64,000 nt of DNA from Oenanthe sinensis (GCA_028671895.1 CM053801.1:12685375-12749374); one strand, 5' to 3'; positions 10,633-23,916 are shown, counted from the first letter of the stretch. A program made the numbers and translations. Notes: generated by a model from the letters alone, not told the origin.

Positions 10633-13600
10633 TTACAATGCTTTAGAATAAGCTTCCTTAATATAAGAAATGGCTTCCTCTTTTGAGAGCCGCTTACTTT
10701 CTGTCAGCCCTTTAACCAATGTATTTGCATATTCTTCGCAAGGTACACAAAGCGGAAGCTTCCCGGTTTTGAAGCTCTCTATATCAGAAACAGGGCACCT
10801 ACATCAAATAGAAATGAATTACGACCTGTGTGTGCACACAAAGTGATGAATTAATTATGGATGATATGAGGTTTAAAAGAAATGTGCTTACGTCATTGTA
10901 AGTATTGGAATATCTTTTTCCTTGCCCAAGTAAACTACATTATGGTACCAGCCGGTCTGTACATGTATCAAGAAGCATCTATGGTTAGGCAACAATAGAC
11001 TGTACGACTGCAAGTCTGCAACAACATACTAGGTAGCAAACTAAGCCATTTGATAAATAGTTTATGAAAATGGAAGAATCATGCAATATTTTAAAGAAAT
11101 ATTTCCTTATTTAATTGGTTGCAACTTTCAAGTGTAACCAAGGGATGAGGATCTAAAGCAGCTCGGTCGGTGCTCAGTCTTAAAAGGAAAGGTCGTTCTT
11201 TCCATTGGAGATATTTATCCTCAGTGAATTAACACTCTTTTTCGGGATCCTCCTTTGAGTGTCAATTCAGCCAAGTGACCCCTAACAAAAATGCTCCCTA
11301 GAGGGTAATCAGAAAAAAGTTACTATGCACAAAAAGTGGAATTTGGTATCAGCCATTATGTGCCATCTTGTACTTAATACCGGCTATTATAATAAGTCTG
11401 GTGGACTGATCAACAAAGCTATCAAAACATATTTTGCAGCTCTTTACTTCAGACAGATAGGACTTTAAAAACTTCTTACACTATAACAAACAAGATGAAA
11501 TTACAATATAAGCCTTCTACACAGCTGATTATATAATCCAATGGTAAGAGTGAGGAAGAGAGAACAAATAAAACATCACTTATTGGAGATTTGTCAATTA
11601 TGATTGGGCTACATTACTAGAATGGCATTTTGCCGAGGCATATTATTGTGGTGAGTGGTGACTGCAACGAAGTTTGATGGGTCATTTCAATGAGAAAAAT
11701 ATTTTTATACTTCTGCAGTACTTCATGTATTAATAATTTTCTTGTGAAGAATTATTTGTATGGAAGGTATGTACATAATATATACCAAACATGATGCTCA
11801 TCAGTCATCGCCTCTAATCAGCATCGTAACCAGGCAGAGCATACCTGTAGTGCTTCCACAGAAATGAACTGTTTCTCCGTAATTGCATGTAAATCACTCA
11901 TATCAAATAAAGGAGAAGTTGCATCAATGCTTGAAGCGTTCTCTTGAAGCAAAACATCATTGAACTGCTCAAGCCTGTAAAGTAATTGCAGGCATTGAAG
12001 TCAACCAAGAATTCAAACTTAAATAAATGAGATTGATAACTGTGTGCAACATTCATTTTCTTCCAAAAATAGTTCAACCATACAGTTACAGACAAACAAT
12101 TGTGTCTTACAGGTTCCATTATAAATTACTTTCCAAAATGTGTAATAATATTGTGGGAGAAAAACTAAAAATTAATATGGATCACTTACGTAATTTTATA
12201 CAAACACATATGAGTCTCATCGCCTTGGGTGCTTTCAGGATGTAGAAAAGCAACTCCTCCAGGGCCCCAGGTACTTGTACAATCATGACCAAAAAATAAA
12301 CGGTGTGGGACAGTCTTCCACACAGTTTCTTTTGGTTGGCTTTTGTCCATCGAGCCTGAACATTTTTTTCGCATGCCCTCAGTCTATGTTGCAGCAACGT
12401 GCAAGAGGATCACAAAAAAAGGAACATCAATAAAAATTTATTGCACCGGAGAGATGAGCTTTAATTGAGTAATGAATATCGAAAAACTTAATTATTTGCT
12501 ATTAGATGCGTCTAAATCATCTGAATCAGAACCTTTGATATTCCCAAAAGGATTCTGATAGAAGTATAACAAACAAACTGAACTGGATAAAAGCAAAGTA
12601 TTCTTGCGTGTCTCTAGATAGTCTTTTCTGAGATATATAAATGTCATAGCTAACAATTTCAAATTAATCTTTATGTTAAGTGACAAAGTAAATAAGATAA
12701 AGAAACAGTGCCAGTTAGCAGATAACAAAATTCTAGGATGAATAATATTATTTTCCAGACTTAGTTGATAAAGGTAATACAGAAACATGAACGTAGCCTA
12801 TTTTTCCCATCTGGACTATGTATAGTTTGTTTATTTTCGCACAATTTATCAAATGCAATGGCCTAGAGGAAAGATACCAAATAATATTTTGTACATTTCA
12901 CAGGAAATTAAGAAAAATATCTTACCTAATTGTGAATATCATTGACGATGATAATCTGTTTTCAGGAAAGTGAGATATACTAGCCACATGGCCCACATGT
13001 ATCAATAATTCTTAAAAATTTTCAAATGCAAATCAATAGTATGTTTCTAAAGAATAAACTAAATTTTTATTGGATGCAGTAGATTATCATATTCGTAATG
13101 CAATGATAGTAGTTGTTAACTAACTCTTTTAAACTGCAATAGTAGAAAGAGGCATAAAGGGGGTGTTACCAACTTGCAAGAATTGGGAAAGAATCATAAA
13201 GAAGCAAGTCGAGTTAGTAAGAAATGATTGTGAGACCAGTTTTAAGCATACAGCTTGCTTTACCTGTCCACCTTCAATATAGCAGAGGAATCTTGATCTG
13301 CTCATATTAGATCCAAATGCAGCATACCAGACATCAACCTTCGAAAGCTTTGATCTCCAAGGAGGAGAAGCAGAGCTCGAATTATCTAACAAATTTAAAA
13401 AACTCAAAAGACAGATAAATATTAAAATTATTATATTGATAGATAGACGATGATGTGGTTTAGTTACCATTGATTCGTTCATCAACCTTGAGCTTCAAAA
13501 GGGGTTCTATGACATCCTCAACAACCTTCTTAGTTTTCTCCGATACTATATGCAAATCATTATCATACTCTCCTTCTGAGTCCGAGCTTTGAAACTAGAA

Positions 13601-16600
13601 GAAGGATTGAATAATAACAATCATACTAGTGAAGGTTAGAGTAACACCACATGTACTGAAATGATGGAAACCATAATATGCAGGGGGGAACTGAGGCTTT
13701 TCCTTCAGGAAATATTTACACCATACATGGCTAGGAATATAGCAATAGAAATAGGCAACCGAGTTCCAGCTTCAGATTTAAAAAGGAAATGAGAACCCAA
13801 TATGTTGGAAATAATGGAGAATATTACCTGAATTTGAGGTGCTTTCCTGCTGCTCAACTTTTCAGGCAATTTCTCAGCAAGTATTGGCCAGTATGGACAC
13901 AATTCTTCACGAACCTGTATATAAAATTTATCTCGACATCATAAATTCTAGCCATAAAAGATGCATTGAAAGCCATATTATAATATCTCATTACATCAAA
14001 AATTAATTGCTAATCCAAATATATTTTAGACAGAAATTATCAGAGTAGTTACGATTTACGAGCAATGAAGATGGTCCATCTGTGATTATGAAGAGATATA
14101 CAAGCAAAGAAATGTAATATACCAATTGTATCACTCGCCACGTCGAGTAGAATGGATAATCCTCTAAAGTGGTACTTATGTTTTTTTCCCCTAGCAACAC
14201 CTTCACACAAGCAAGTACAGAATTTGCTATGGAATCAAGGTTGTATCCTCCTTCTAATGCCATAACAATCCTTCCCCCAGCAAACTCCATCAACTGAATA
14301 TAACGTTCTCGAAGAAATTGTTCATATTAGTAAATGATACCTTTCAGCAAACGATTTACCAAACCCAAGTGGAAAAAAAATGGGGACGACGGTTCCACAA
14401 GTGAAAGTTGTGTATCCACAATGTCCTCACCAACAGAAAATCAAGTTGAAGCACATTCATTAAAGACGTTGTTAGAATGCTTTTACATAATTGTGGAAAA
14501 ATTAAAGAACATTTAAAAATATAGTAGGAGCCAATAATTCCAATAAAAAGTAGGAAGGAGAGAACCCTGGGGTAAACATTTCAAATAATATATAGGGTAC
14601 AATTAAGGTATCTAGATATAAGAGTCATAAAGCCACTTTAGTGCTGACCTTGTTTAACATGACAGAAAATCCGGATGGTGTAACACAACATCCACCAAGA
14701 GGATCGTTGATGGCTGTACCAATTATAGTATACACTGATTAGAACAATGCTCAAAGTTTGATGCAATCACTAGATAAAGAGGAAAAATAAAAATATTAAT
14801 ATCTTTCTGATTGAGAAGGTAAAGAAACAAACTAGTGCTCACGGTGTTACTATATACTAGATAAAAATGTAATACTTACTAATTCACATATATATTAAAA
14901 TGGAAAAGGTGTTCAATTTGGATTAAAGCATGTGTTTACTACTTATGCTTAACCATGAAATTTCTGATACAAGTCCCTTTAGGCTTTAACACATTTAAAA
15001 AAAAAAAAATCATGATTAAGACAATATTATAAAACAATTTGTTTATATTACTGCTACGTTCCATTTTTTGCTAAATAGTACATGATGCAGTTAAATCTCT
15101 TTTCCACAACATACATTGCGACACCCGTTTCTAATAAATTGCAGAGCTGCTTATTCATGAAAACACCAATTATATATATATGTGTGTGTGTGTGTGTATA
15201 ACATGTGCAATGAATCTCATGACAAAGTTATAATAGAGTTTTGAACTAAAATGGTCATCTGGATTTACTTGGCATAAATTAAATTTAAGAATCATGATAT
15301 CCTGAACAGATCTAACTTGACAAAATAAAGATTGATCATCCAAGAGCAAAATTTTCTCATATACTTTGTTAGCACATCCATGACATAAACCAAGGGTGGG
15401 ATGCTAGTGTTATAATTGCCCAGTAAATGTGCCTGCTGATTAACTTACATTTCTCCAAACTACCCATATTAATAAGGCCGCCCTTGTAATTTCATTAAAG
15501 TAGTTGTAGCGAAGCCACAAGTATCTGATTAATATCATGATTCTAAGTTCTAAAAAATATGAATTGTGACTAGATGATAAACTTCCCACTATCAAGCCAC
15601 CCTATCAAAGCATAGAGAAAGACAAACTTGCATTATAGCTCTTGTTTTGATGGAGAGGGCATATATACTCAAACTCAAGCAGTGACACTAATGTTCACAG
15701 CAAAATCGGTAAACACATGATCAGCAAATATATTACTAATATTATCTACAAAAGTTACAGCCTTCCATATCTATAATGATTACCAATTAACAAACAGGCA
15801 CAGGAGCAAGAAAACCATTAATGTATTATGTTACACGAAAGTTCAGCCAATATACTATCTCCAACAAGTTGACTATACAGACTGTTTAACAGATATAATC
15901 ATATAAAAACAAAATTAACACGAATAATGAAAAAATGGACGGACAGTTGGACACATAGTGTAATTTTACTAAACTAACCAGCATCAAATCCAGCAGAGAT
16001 TATAACCAGGTCCGGATTAAATTCTTTGGCAACTGGGATCAATATATGATCCCAAACTGCCAAATAATCAGCATCCCCACACCGATCATTCTCCCAGGGA
16101 ACGTTAATATTATATCCTGCACCTAGACCTTCTCCTGTCATATTATGAGAGCCATCATCTCCAGATGGATAAAAGCCCCCAAACTCGTGCCTGTATAAAA
16201 AAAGACCACATAACCAACACAAGAGTGAAGAAAAAATTAAAGTAGAAAAAAATAGCCATAAATTTATTAAGATAACCTCTAAAAATTTCTTGAAAAGGTT
16301 AAGATTAGAATGAATAAACGAATGACCATATGTGAGCCTTTTTGAATATTCTCTTACTAAAAAGTCAAAATAAACAGTAATTGCAAGTTCAATCGTCATA
16401 ATATTTAGTACCAAGTACCAACACAATTTCAAGAGTTCACATACACCTTCAACTGCATTCTACACTATGGGGTTTGCTTGTATCAGATATTATCTTTAAT
16501 AGAACTGAGCAGTTTGCGTAGACATACAAAACTTAAGTTCCGAAGTTCTTCCATTTAGTTTGTTTTATTTGGCCAAAATCAAACTAAAATAGATAATTAC

Positions 16601-19600
16601 TACACCCACCCAGGCAAAATAATTGTCAAATATCAGGTATAATCATGACATAAGCATGCTTATGTCATCAAGATGACATCTTCATTGTATTAGTTACTGT
16701 ATCAAGAGTAGCCACCAAGTTTCCTATTTTCTATATATTCCTTTGTAATATGCAGTAGAAGTAATAATAATATAAATTTCCAGTTTATCTGCCCTTTCTT
16801 CTTATCTTATTCTGCTGATTCCATATTATATATTCTTGTTTTCTCATAAACTGTGAGATGGTATCAGAGTGGGTAGTAGAATAATAGGACAGAGAGTCTT
16901 ATCATGTCCATTTATTTATACGTCTGAGACAAGTTCTTAAGGGAACTTTGCTCAGTTTCTGTTTCCACTATATATATCCCACAAACAGACCCCGGACAAA
17001 GTTGCAAAGACATACTTCTGCAGAGCTTCAAGAAGCAAACCACCGGTAAAATTCCGGCTTATAACCACCATCATATGCGCTGGCACGCGCTTGTGGTGAA
17101 CCTGCCAATAGATTTTTCCGGGGATTCCAACAAATTTCCATCCGACAAAGCTGGTTGTGTCTCTCAGGAGAGACCATTAATACCTCTGTTGTCTATTCTC
17201 AGTGAGTTTTGATTCTTTTGTCCATTAGCAGCATAAGTAATAGGTAATATATACGTATATATACCTATACAGTTCACTCAAATGGGGATATAGATGTTTA
17301 CTCTTTATTTACTGAGTCTATTTACTAATAGTGTATTGTGTATGCATATGTACATATGTACATATGAAGGGGTCTGGATGTGAAAAGAAAGGCAAACAGA
17401 AGTGGTTGTAAGGGGATAAAAATGGTTAAAGACCTACTAGCATTGTTTATTTGAGTTTAGTTGGGCTAGATTTTATCAGATTATCAGATCTAATTGTTGA
17501 GTTTTAAATTAGTTGGGCTAGGGTTGGATTTAGATTGGGGTCAGATAGCCTATATACTTGGCGTATTGGACTGACTTCTTCCATAATGGACTGACTTCTT
17601 CCGTAAGAAGTCAAACCCATTAAATCCAAAGAATAGAGCAGCATAAGTATTATCCTGTATATCATATACTAGGTTATGGTTGGTTGATATTAAGGTATCC
17701 CATCAGTTTATAGATGTTGTGAACCAACAAGTTTTTTGGGACATATTTCGACTTCTTTTGTTCTGACGAACTTTACACTTGATGGTACTTGTCAAGGCGA
17801 CTAGGCGAGTACATCATATTGCTTTTGTGTCTGTTTCCGAGTAGCAGAAGTGATAGTACTATACACACAGTTCACTGCCAGAAATTTTGTTTGACGCCTG
17901 ATTATACATGAGCAGAAGGTCCTGGTGAATCAGTCCCCATTCGAGACAATAATTGACAAAGGGCACTGAGTTTGGTTGCACTCATATTAAGGGACTCACA
18001 AATACCTTAATATTCACTAAACCCTTAATATTGAGTAAGCCCAGCCCACTAATAACAATCTGGACTAATAAGTATTATTCAGCCCAATAGTTTTGGTTGT
18101 TAAAAAACAACTTATTTAAACAGGCCGACCTAGAAAATCCCTCAGCAGATTAATACAGAAGTGCAAACAGTATACACAGTAATATAAATATGTGTGTATA
18201 TCTGAATCTTCGACTGTAAAACTTACTGGATGGAGAAAAAAAGATACGAATCAACTCGCCTGAAGGAGACGATGAAGTTGTCCTGAAGGAGTATGGTCAG
18301 GAAATAACCAGAACTAGCTTCACGCGTCGGTTACTACTGTTTCTGGCAGCACGTGGACGAGCATCAGAGAGTCTTTATCCACCAAAAAACAGCTGGTGGG
18401 TCGTCTTTGAGTGCTCTTTCCAGTGGTATATCTGTGTTTCTGTTTGGTCAGTGTTTGATGGTCGGATTGCTCGATTAGATGCAACTGGGTTCGTAAACTC
18501 AGTTACTCTTGTGAATGAAGAAACTACTGCTGCTGCCTTATAGTAGGATCAGCTCTGATACCATGTTAGAATCTATTAATACGATGCGGAATATATGTGA
18601 TTATTAGAGAGAAATGAGTTAATAACAGAAGCATAAAGTGTATGTATATATCTGAATATATAAGCTTCACTACTACTATTACATTATAGCAATACTGCAG
18701 AATCTATTAATACATTCTGCAGTATTGCTATGTATATACATTCTGCAGTATTGCTATAATGTAATAGCAGTAGTGAAGCTTATATATTCAGATATATACA
18801 TACACTTTCTGCTTCTGTTATTCACTCATTTCTCTCTAATAATCACATATATTCCGCATCGTATTAATAGATTCTAACAATAATCCACTTTGTGTTCAAC
18901 AGTATAATTATGTTTCACTGAAATCACTGTGTTTAATTAAGGCCGAATAATTCAATAGTAATCATATGATTATGAATTTGAGATCATGAGCTTGATAGTA
19001 TTGGATTATTCCTTAATTTGCAAAAATAAAATGGTCTTTATATGAAAATAAATATCAGGTAAACATAATTCTCATGGTTTAGCCTAGAGCACATTCAAAA
19101 TTAAGAGTTGCTGTTGTGTTACAAAAGCACGCAAGATACATTTGAATAATCCAATTTGAAAGTATCAAACTCTAGACTCTTGCAGGCTAACAGTAGACAT
19201 CTTAACAGTATCACATGTCAAACTACAGAGAGGGCCCTCAAAAAGAGGAAAACTACTACAGTCATGCATCCAAATTGTAGTTAGAGACACTTGACCAATA
19301 AAAAAATAGTGGTATAGGATAATGAAGCACTAACTACAAGTAAGAACAAATTCATTTTAAGATACCTATGCACAGAGAAGAAAAGAACTCGAGGATCCTT
19401 CCAAAACATTTTTTGGGTCCCGTTTCCATGATGAACATCCCAATCGACAATCAAGATTTTCTTAATTCCTAATTCCGGCTGGAACATGTATTCAAACATA
19501 GTAATGGGTAAATACAAAACAACAGTATTCATAAAAACTAATTAAAATTTGACTTGAGAGGGTCTCTCACTCTTTTATCCAACAGGAAACTTGTCGCGAT

Positions 19601-22600
19601 TCCAACATTATTGTATAAGCAAAATCCCATAGGTTGATGTTCTTCTGCATGATGTCCAGGAGGTCTCACTATGGCAAAGGCAGAGTTCAATTCACCCTTG
19701 GCAACTTTTTCAGCAACCTAAGGTACCAAATAAAGCAACTAAAATAAAGCACTAGACAATATAGTACATATTTAAAATTAGATGTTTGTAGCTTTCATAA
19801 TTATGACAAATATGTCATGCAGCAAAACAAAAATTACAAATCTACAAAAATAGTACTGCATTAGTAATTTATTATTGCCCGCCTGATTTGAGTATACATA
19901 ATGTGCTAAAATGTTGTAGTGGAAGATCACAGAAACCAAGAATGAAATAGAGATAGAGACCATATAAGCATCTGTTCCAATTTACCTTAATGACTGAGCC
20001 AGCTGCTAGATAAGCAGCTTCCGAGGAACCTTCATTGAAATAGATTGAATTGAATCTTGAAGCAATTTTGTTTCTTTGGGAAGCCAATTTTTTGGAGCTA
20101 ATATTCTTAATCAAATCAATATGCTTTTTGGTGTGAACCAAAGCTATATACTCATCATTTGCTTCTTTCGCATCTACAATCAAGCATCTGAATATTGATA
20201 TATAAAAAAAATTCAATTAATTTTCACACTAAATTTAAAAAATAACAGAGAATCTATTTAACCTCAAACCAACCCATTAAAGACACATAGAATAATCAGC
20301 ACTGTCCATAAAAAATTATCTACAGTAAACCAAAATGGTCAAATAGCAATCATGAAATATCTTGAGGCTTGAGCCCTATACGTTTTTGGTGCCAGGAAAC
20401 TAGACCAGTGAGCTATTACAATTTACAACATCATAGTAAACTCTTTATTAATTATCTACGAGTCAAAATAGTTAAACTTTCCTAATTGGAATATTTTTGA
20501 AGAACTTTGGTAGATCCAACATCATAACTTAAGTATACCTAGGGCTTCTTCAGTTTGTGACTTGGGGCCCATTTGGATCACCTTGAATAAAGCAATTTGT
20601 TACTTCAGAGTCAATATGGTGATTTAAAAGTAGAAATAATTATTTTCCTACAGGTTTATATCTGTTTGGATACTTCAATTGATTATATATCACTAAATTT
20701 ATAAGAAAATAAATAGTAGAAGTTACATACAGTATCATGGTTAGCTTAATTTCAACAAACTTAATTTAAGATGCGAGCTATATATAACATTAGTGTTAAC
20801 TGTTAAGTTACCAGTTCTCCTAAAACGTTAGGAGACCGACTTATCACGATCATATATTATTCTAACATTCCCCCTCATTCGAGAACCCATTTTTAGTTCG
20901 AAGAGTGGATCACGAACGCCTATATTTGGGAAATAATTTGCCTTTGTGTCCATAATAAATTATGAGAATATTGGGGGTGGCAGAAATCGAACCTGAGACC
21001 TCTACCGACTGAAACTCTAATATCATGTTAAATTACTAATTCTCCTAAAACCCTAAGGTGTTAGGAGACCGGAATCATATATTATTCTAACAATTAGAAT
21101 AAAATCTTTAATAGTTATCTTCGATTTAAAATATTTTGAATTCTTTTTTAATGATCATATATAAATTTCAAATATACACAAATATAAAATAAGACAACCC
21201 AATACTAACAAGTAGATGTTATGATAAATTTTTAAGTTGCCCCTTAGAAGAACTAATAAATAAATATTATGTTATTTTATATTTTTATGTAGTTGCACCT
21301 TAAGCGATAATCTGTATAGGAACCATTTTATGCTTATTATAAGCATGTTTTTTATTGTATACATTGTTTATTAAATATAATATATTCATTATGTTAGATT
21401 TTTTTTAAAATTAAGAGAGCATACATTTAGGTATATACATTGTTCTACAAACTGGTTGACTTGGACGTGTACTCGAATTCGTTTGCGATCCAATTTTCTG
21501 TTACTCAGTTAACTACTCGATTTTACGTAAAATCAGATAAAATCAAGTCTAACTTGATCAAAATCAGAACTTAATATTTTTTATGAGTTTTTGCAAAACC
21601 TATAGAGTTCAGTAATTCTATACGATGAAATGCATGTACAATGTGCTATCATTACCTTATGTAATATAATTTTATTAGGTGAAAATTGAAATATATATAT
21701 ACATATACTCCCTCCTTCCTAAAGTGCTTTTGGAGAACTTTTTTGTCCCGTGTTATTTGTCCATCTCTAAATTTATTCAGTGTTCTAAAAGACGGCCGTC
21801 TTACCGATTAATAGGCCGATTAATCAGTTAATCGGTAGACAGACAGATTCGTCTCGATTAATCAAAAATCGGGTTAAAAGACGTTTTTTTTAAAATCAGT
21901 CAAAAAATCGGTCGAGACGGAAAAAATCGGCCGAGACGGTCAAAAATCGGTTGAAACGGTCAAAAATCGGTAAAAATTATTTTATTTTAAAAAAGTTACA
22001 ATTTTAAAAAAATTAATAACTAATATATTGTTATTACAAATTTACAATAAATATGGGTTGTATGGCCCTAAATCCTTCATAAATGTCAAATACTCTCTCA
22101 AATTTCTAATAATTATATGATATATTATGTAATAACTATTAAGATTAATTATTAAATAATGATTATCAAGTATAAACCACTTAAAATGTTAATGATAAGT
22201 GATTTTTTCGTAAATCTTAACATCTAAATACATATAGATTAATGATATATGATTTTTTTATTATAATTTTATATTAATTTGAAAATATTTAAATATAATT
22301 ATATATTATTATTTATTAAATTAAATTATTTCCAATTAATGATCTGATTAATCAATCTGATTAATCAGCGATTACCGGGTAATCGCTGAACGGTACCTTC
22401 ATCGTCTAACTCCGATTCACGTCTTTTAGAATACTGAATTTAATACTCCCTCCGTTTCATATTAATAGTCCACTTTCAAAAAAAAATTATTTCAAAATAA
22501 TTGTCCACTTCAACTTTCAATGTAAAATATAATATAATCTAATTTATATTTTCAAAACTCTATTGATGCATATTGAATTCCTGCAATAATTATGGGTAGT

Positions 22601-23097
22601 AATGGTAAAAAAATATAAGAAAAACACAATTTCCGCCTTTTATTAAGTTTCTTGAAAATAAAATGTATTTCAAGGGTGATAGTTAGAAAATATTTTTCTA
22701 GAATTTAATTTGAGGACAATATTTTCGGGAGAATTCATTTTCGAAAAAATATTTACCAAGAAAATAATTTCCAAAATTATGTTATTTTCCAGAGCCTTAT
22801 CCCTAGTTACAGACTTACAGTACTATAAATCACTGCCACAGTTGACACACTAGTACACTAAAATACTTGATTAATTTTTTTTAGAGTAATAAAAGAAAAC
22901 ATAACGAACCTGTTATGTATACCAGCAGAATGAAGCTTGTCCCAAATGGAGCGGATCCTATACGGGTTTTCTGGATGATACTCATTTTCATATGGATTAA
23001 AATGCTTACACATCCTCTCATCATATATTAACCCGACCCGACGCTCATTCTGAACACCCGACCCGCTTTCATTCTTCTCGGACCCTGATGACTCCAT
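10633..23097 (-). CDS. HDA5: Class II (HDA1-type) histone deacetylase, HDA5 orthologue, 14 exons, 660 aa
   Basis: Exons: 23097-22910, 20187-19986, 19717-19571, 19478-19366, 16190-15979, 14713-14649, 14293-14123, 13914-13828, 13594-13468, 13385-13264, 12377-12190, 11974-11845, 10956-10892 and 10798-10633. All introns are GT-AG, and the sum is 1983 nt: 660 codons plus TAA, no internal stop. The enzyme removes acetyl groups from histone lysines using zinc. The catalytic domain occupies about residues 20-400: RRVGLIYDERMCKH, RPPGHHA (148-154, active-site His pair), DWDVHHGNG (191-199, Zn ligands), ISAGFDA (281-287) and LEGGYN (322-327). Residues 454-660 form the second domain specific to plant HDA5-type enzymes, starting VWYAAFGSNM (456-465), with MDKSQPKETVW, WYHNVVYLGKEKDIPILTMT and a basic C-terminus; its YxxFGSNM start resembles gamma-glutamyl-cyclotransferase-like folds. 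The start at 23097 is the first ATG in frame. In Arabidopsis HDA5 works with HDA6 in flowering-time control (family knowledge). Introns 1 (2.7 kb) and 4 (3.2 kb) are swollen by transposons. Confidence 0.96.
15174..15199. repeat. (TA)n(TG)n microsatellite in HDA5 intron
   Basis: A short run of TA followed by TG dinucleotides in HDA5 intron 5. It is a likely length-variable locus with no other role visible. Confidence 0.7.
16640..17140 (+). mobile_element. LTR-retrotransposon fragment with Met-tRNA primer-binding site
   Basis: TGGTATCAGAGTGGG at 16859-16873 matches the initiator-Met tRNA primer-binding site of plant Copia elements, in plus orientation. Upstream, 16640-16850 has LTR-like features (a TGACATAAGC start with a 22-bp palindrome, TCTTTGTAATATG, and an end near TTTTCTCA). 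Downstream, 16980-17140 resembles an eroded gag leader with stops. It lies antisense inside HDA5 intron 4. No matching 3' LTR or target duplication was found, so this is a remnant. Confidence 0.5.
18130..18889 (-). mobile_element. Minus-strand LTR fragment; LTR is a near-perfect hairpin
   Basis: The complement of GCTCTGATACCA (18552-18563) is a Met-tRNA primer-binding site, so a minus-strand element's 5' LTR should begin immediately to its right. That block, 18564-18889, has ends TGTTAGAATC and GATTCTAACA. Its halves (18564 to about 18703 and about 18745-18889) are inverted copies, with an extra short inverted pair (ATTCTGCAGTATTGC) at the loop. The internal sequence to the left (18130-18550) is non-coding. 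It lies in HDA5 intron 4. The left LTR was not identified. Confidence 0.6.
20794..21092 (-). mobile_element. TRIM (miniature LTR retrotransposon) with ATTAG target duplication
   Basis: Two short direct repeats, 20794-20867 (74 bp) and 21026-21092 (67 bp), both start TGTTAA and end TATTATTCTAACA. They share TTCTCCTAAAAC and TTAGGAGACCG and enclose 158 bp of non-coding DNA. ATTAG flanks the unit at 20789-20793 and 21093-21097. Read on the minus strand, the LTR is followed by TGATATTAGAGTTTC, a decayed Met-tRNA primer-binding site, and the other LTR is preceded by the purine tract TGAGGGGGAA. Tiny LTRs with PBS and PPT but no genes define TRIMs. It lies in HDA5 intron 1. Confidence 0.88.
21778..22436. 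mobile_element. hAT-type MITE with internal CGGTCAAAAATCGG repeats
   Basis: The terminal inverted repeats are CAGTGTTCTAAAAGACG at the left and the complement CGTCTTTTAGAATACTG at the right. The flanking 8-bp direct repeats are nearly perfect (AATTTATT at 21770-21777, AATTTAAT at 22437-22444). CAGTG ends and 8-bp duplications are typical of hAT elements. Subterminal DNA has iterated CGGTCAAAAATCGGT / TCGGTCGAGACGG words near the left end and a GATTAATCAGCGATTACC hairpin near the right end. CTCCCTCC-type ends of another MITE family sit on both outer sides (21707 and 22445). In HDA5 intron 1. Confidence 0.78.
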
Positions 23098-23117
23098 TGA
23101 CCTGTTGATCACTCTTC

Positions 23118-23122
<5 letters not shown>

Positions 23123-23160
<38 letters not shown>
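23123..23160. repeat. (GT)n microsatellite just upstream of the HDA5 start codon
   Basis: About 19 uninterrupted GT dinucleotides, read as AC repeats on the HDA5 strand, lie 26-63 bp upstream of the HDA5 ATG in its presumed 5' UTR or core promoter. Length variation here could affect HDA5 expression (inference). Confidence 0.85.
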
Positions 23161-23163
<3 letters not shown>

Positions 23164-23916
23164 ATATAGAGAATTGGGGGTTTTGGGTGGGTTTGAAATT
23201 TCAAAATTAAAGGGGAGTAAAGTGAGAAAAAGCAGGCTAGACTTGCTTGACTAGTCTAGTCCCGCTTCTTGTTTAGTTTGAAGAGTGTGTGGGGGAAAAT
23301 GATCAGCGGTGCTTATATATTTGATTTTTTATTTTAATGGGAGAGAAATTAAATAATTGTATTTTTTTTAAATGAGATAAGAACCGAAAAATTCTGCACC
23401 TTTATCAGAATCTGATGTGTTCTGCGGTGGCATTTAGAGGATTAATATTATAATAATAATAAAATAGTTTGAAATAAATTATATATATATATTAAATCAA
23501 TTAACTTACTGTTTTTTTTACAAGTATTAACTTACTGTTAACCACTGTAAATAAATACATTTGGGTTTGGAAAATATTATTTATGTATTGATATTCAGAT
23601 TGCATTATTGTTATTATATTACAACTGAAAAAAATTATTTATTTATTTATTAAGATTATTCATTTATTAAAATTCTATTGTATCTTTTAATTATAAAATG
23701 GACAATGTTAATGTACCCGATTTATACAAGATTACTCTAACATGTATCTCTAATGCTTGCCACTTCATACAAAAAAGTTTTTGCCTTCAACCCTTATGCA
23801 ATTGGCCATTTGCAAGTATGTCCCCAGGTTACCATTCTTGCAAGGCGACGTACATTTTGTTGACTTTTTGAAGATTCAAACTCAATGTTAATGGCTAGTT
23901 AGCTACAGATAATTTA
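23161..23916. other. HDA5 promoter region and spacer to PARG 3' end
   Basis: The HDA5 promoter is expected in 23161-23500. The rest is AT-rich spacer including the PARG 3' UTR just below 23917. No ORF or RNA recognised. Confidence 0.5.

Noticed and set aside
20968..21020. tRNA- or SINE-like box (GGTCTCAGGTTCGAT, minus strand)
   Set aside because: It lies next to the primer-binding site inside a TRIM with clear LTRs; no A box or cloverleaf partner could be built.
23098..23112. Alternative upstream GTG start for HDA5
   Set aside because: Nuclear plant genes use ATG, and the ATG at 23097-23095 gives a product of the family's usual 660-residue length.
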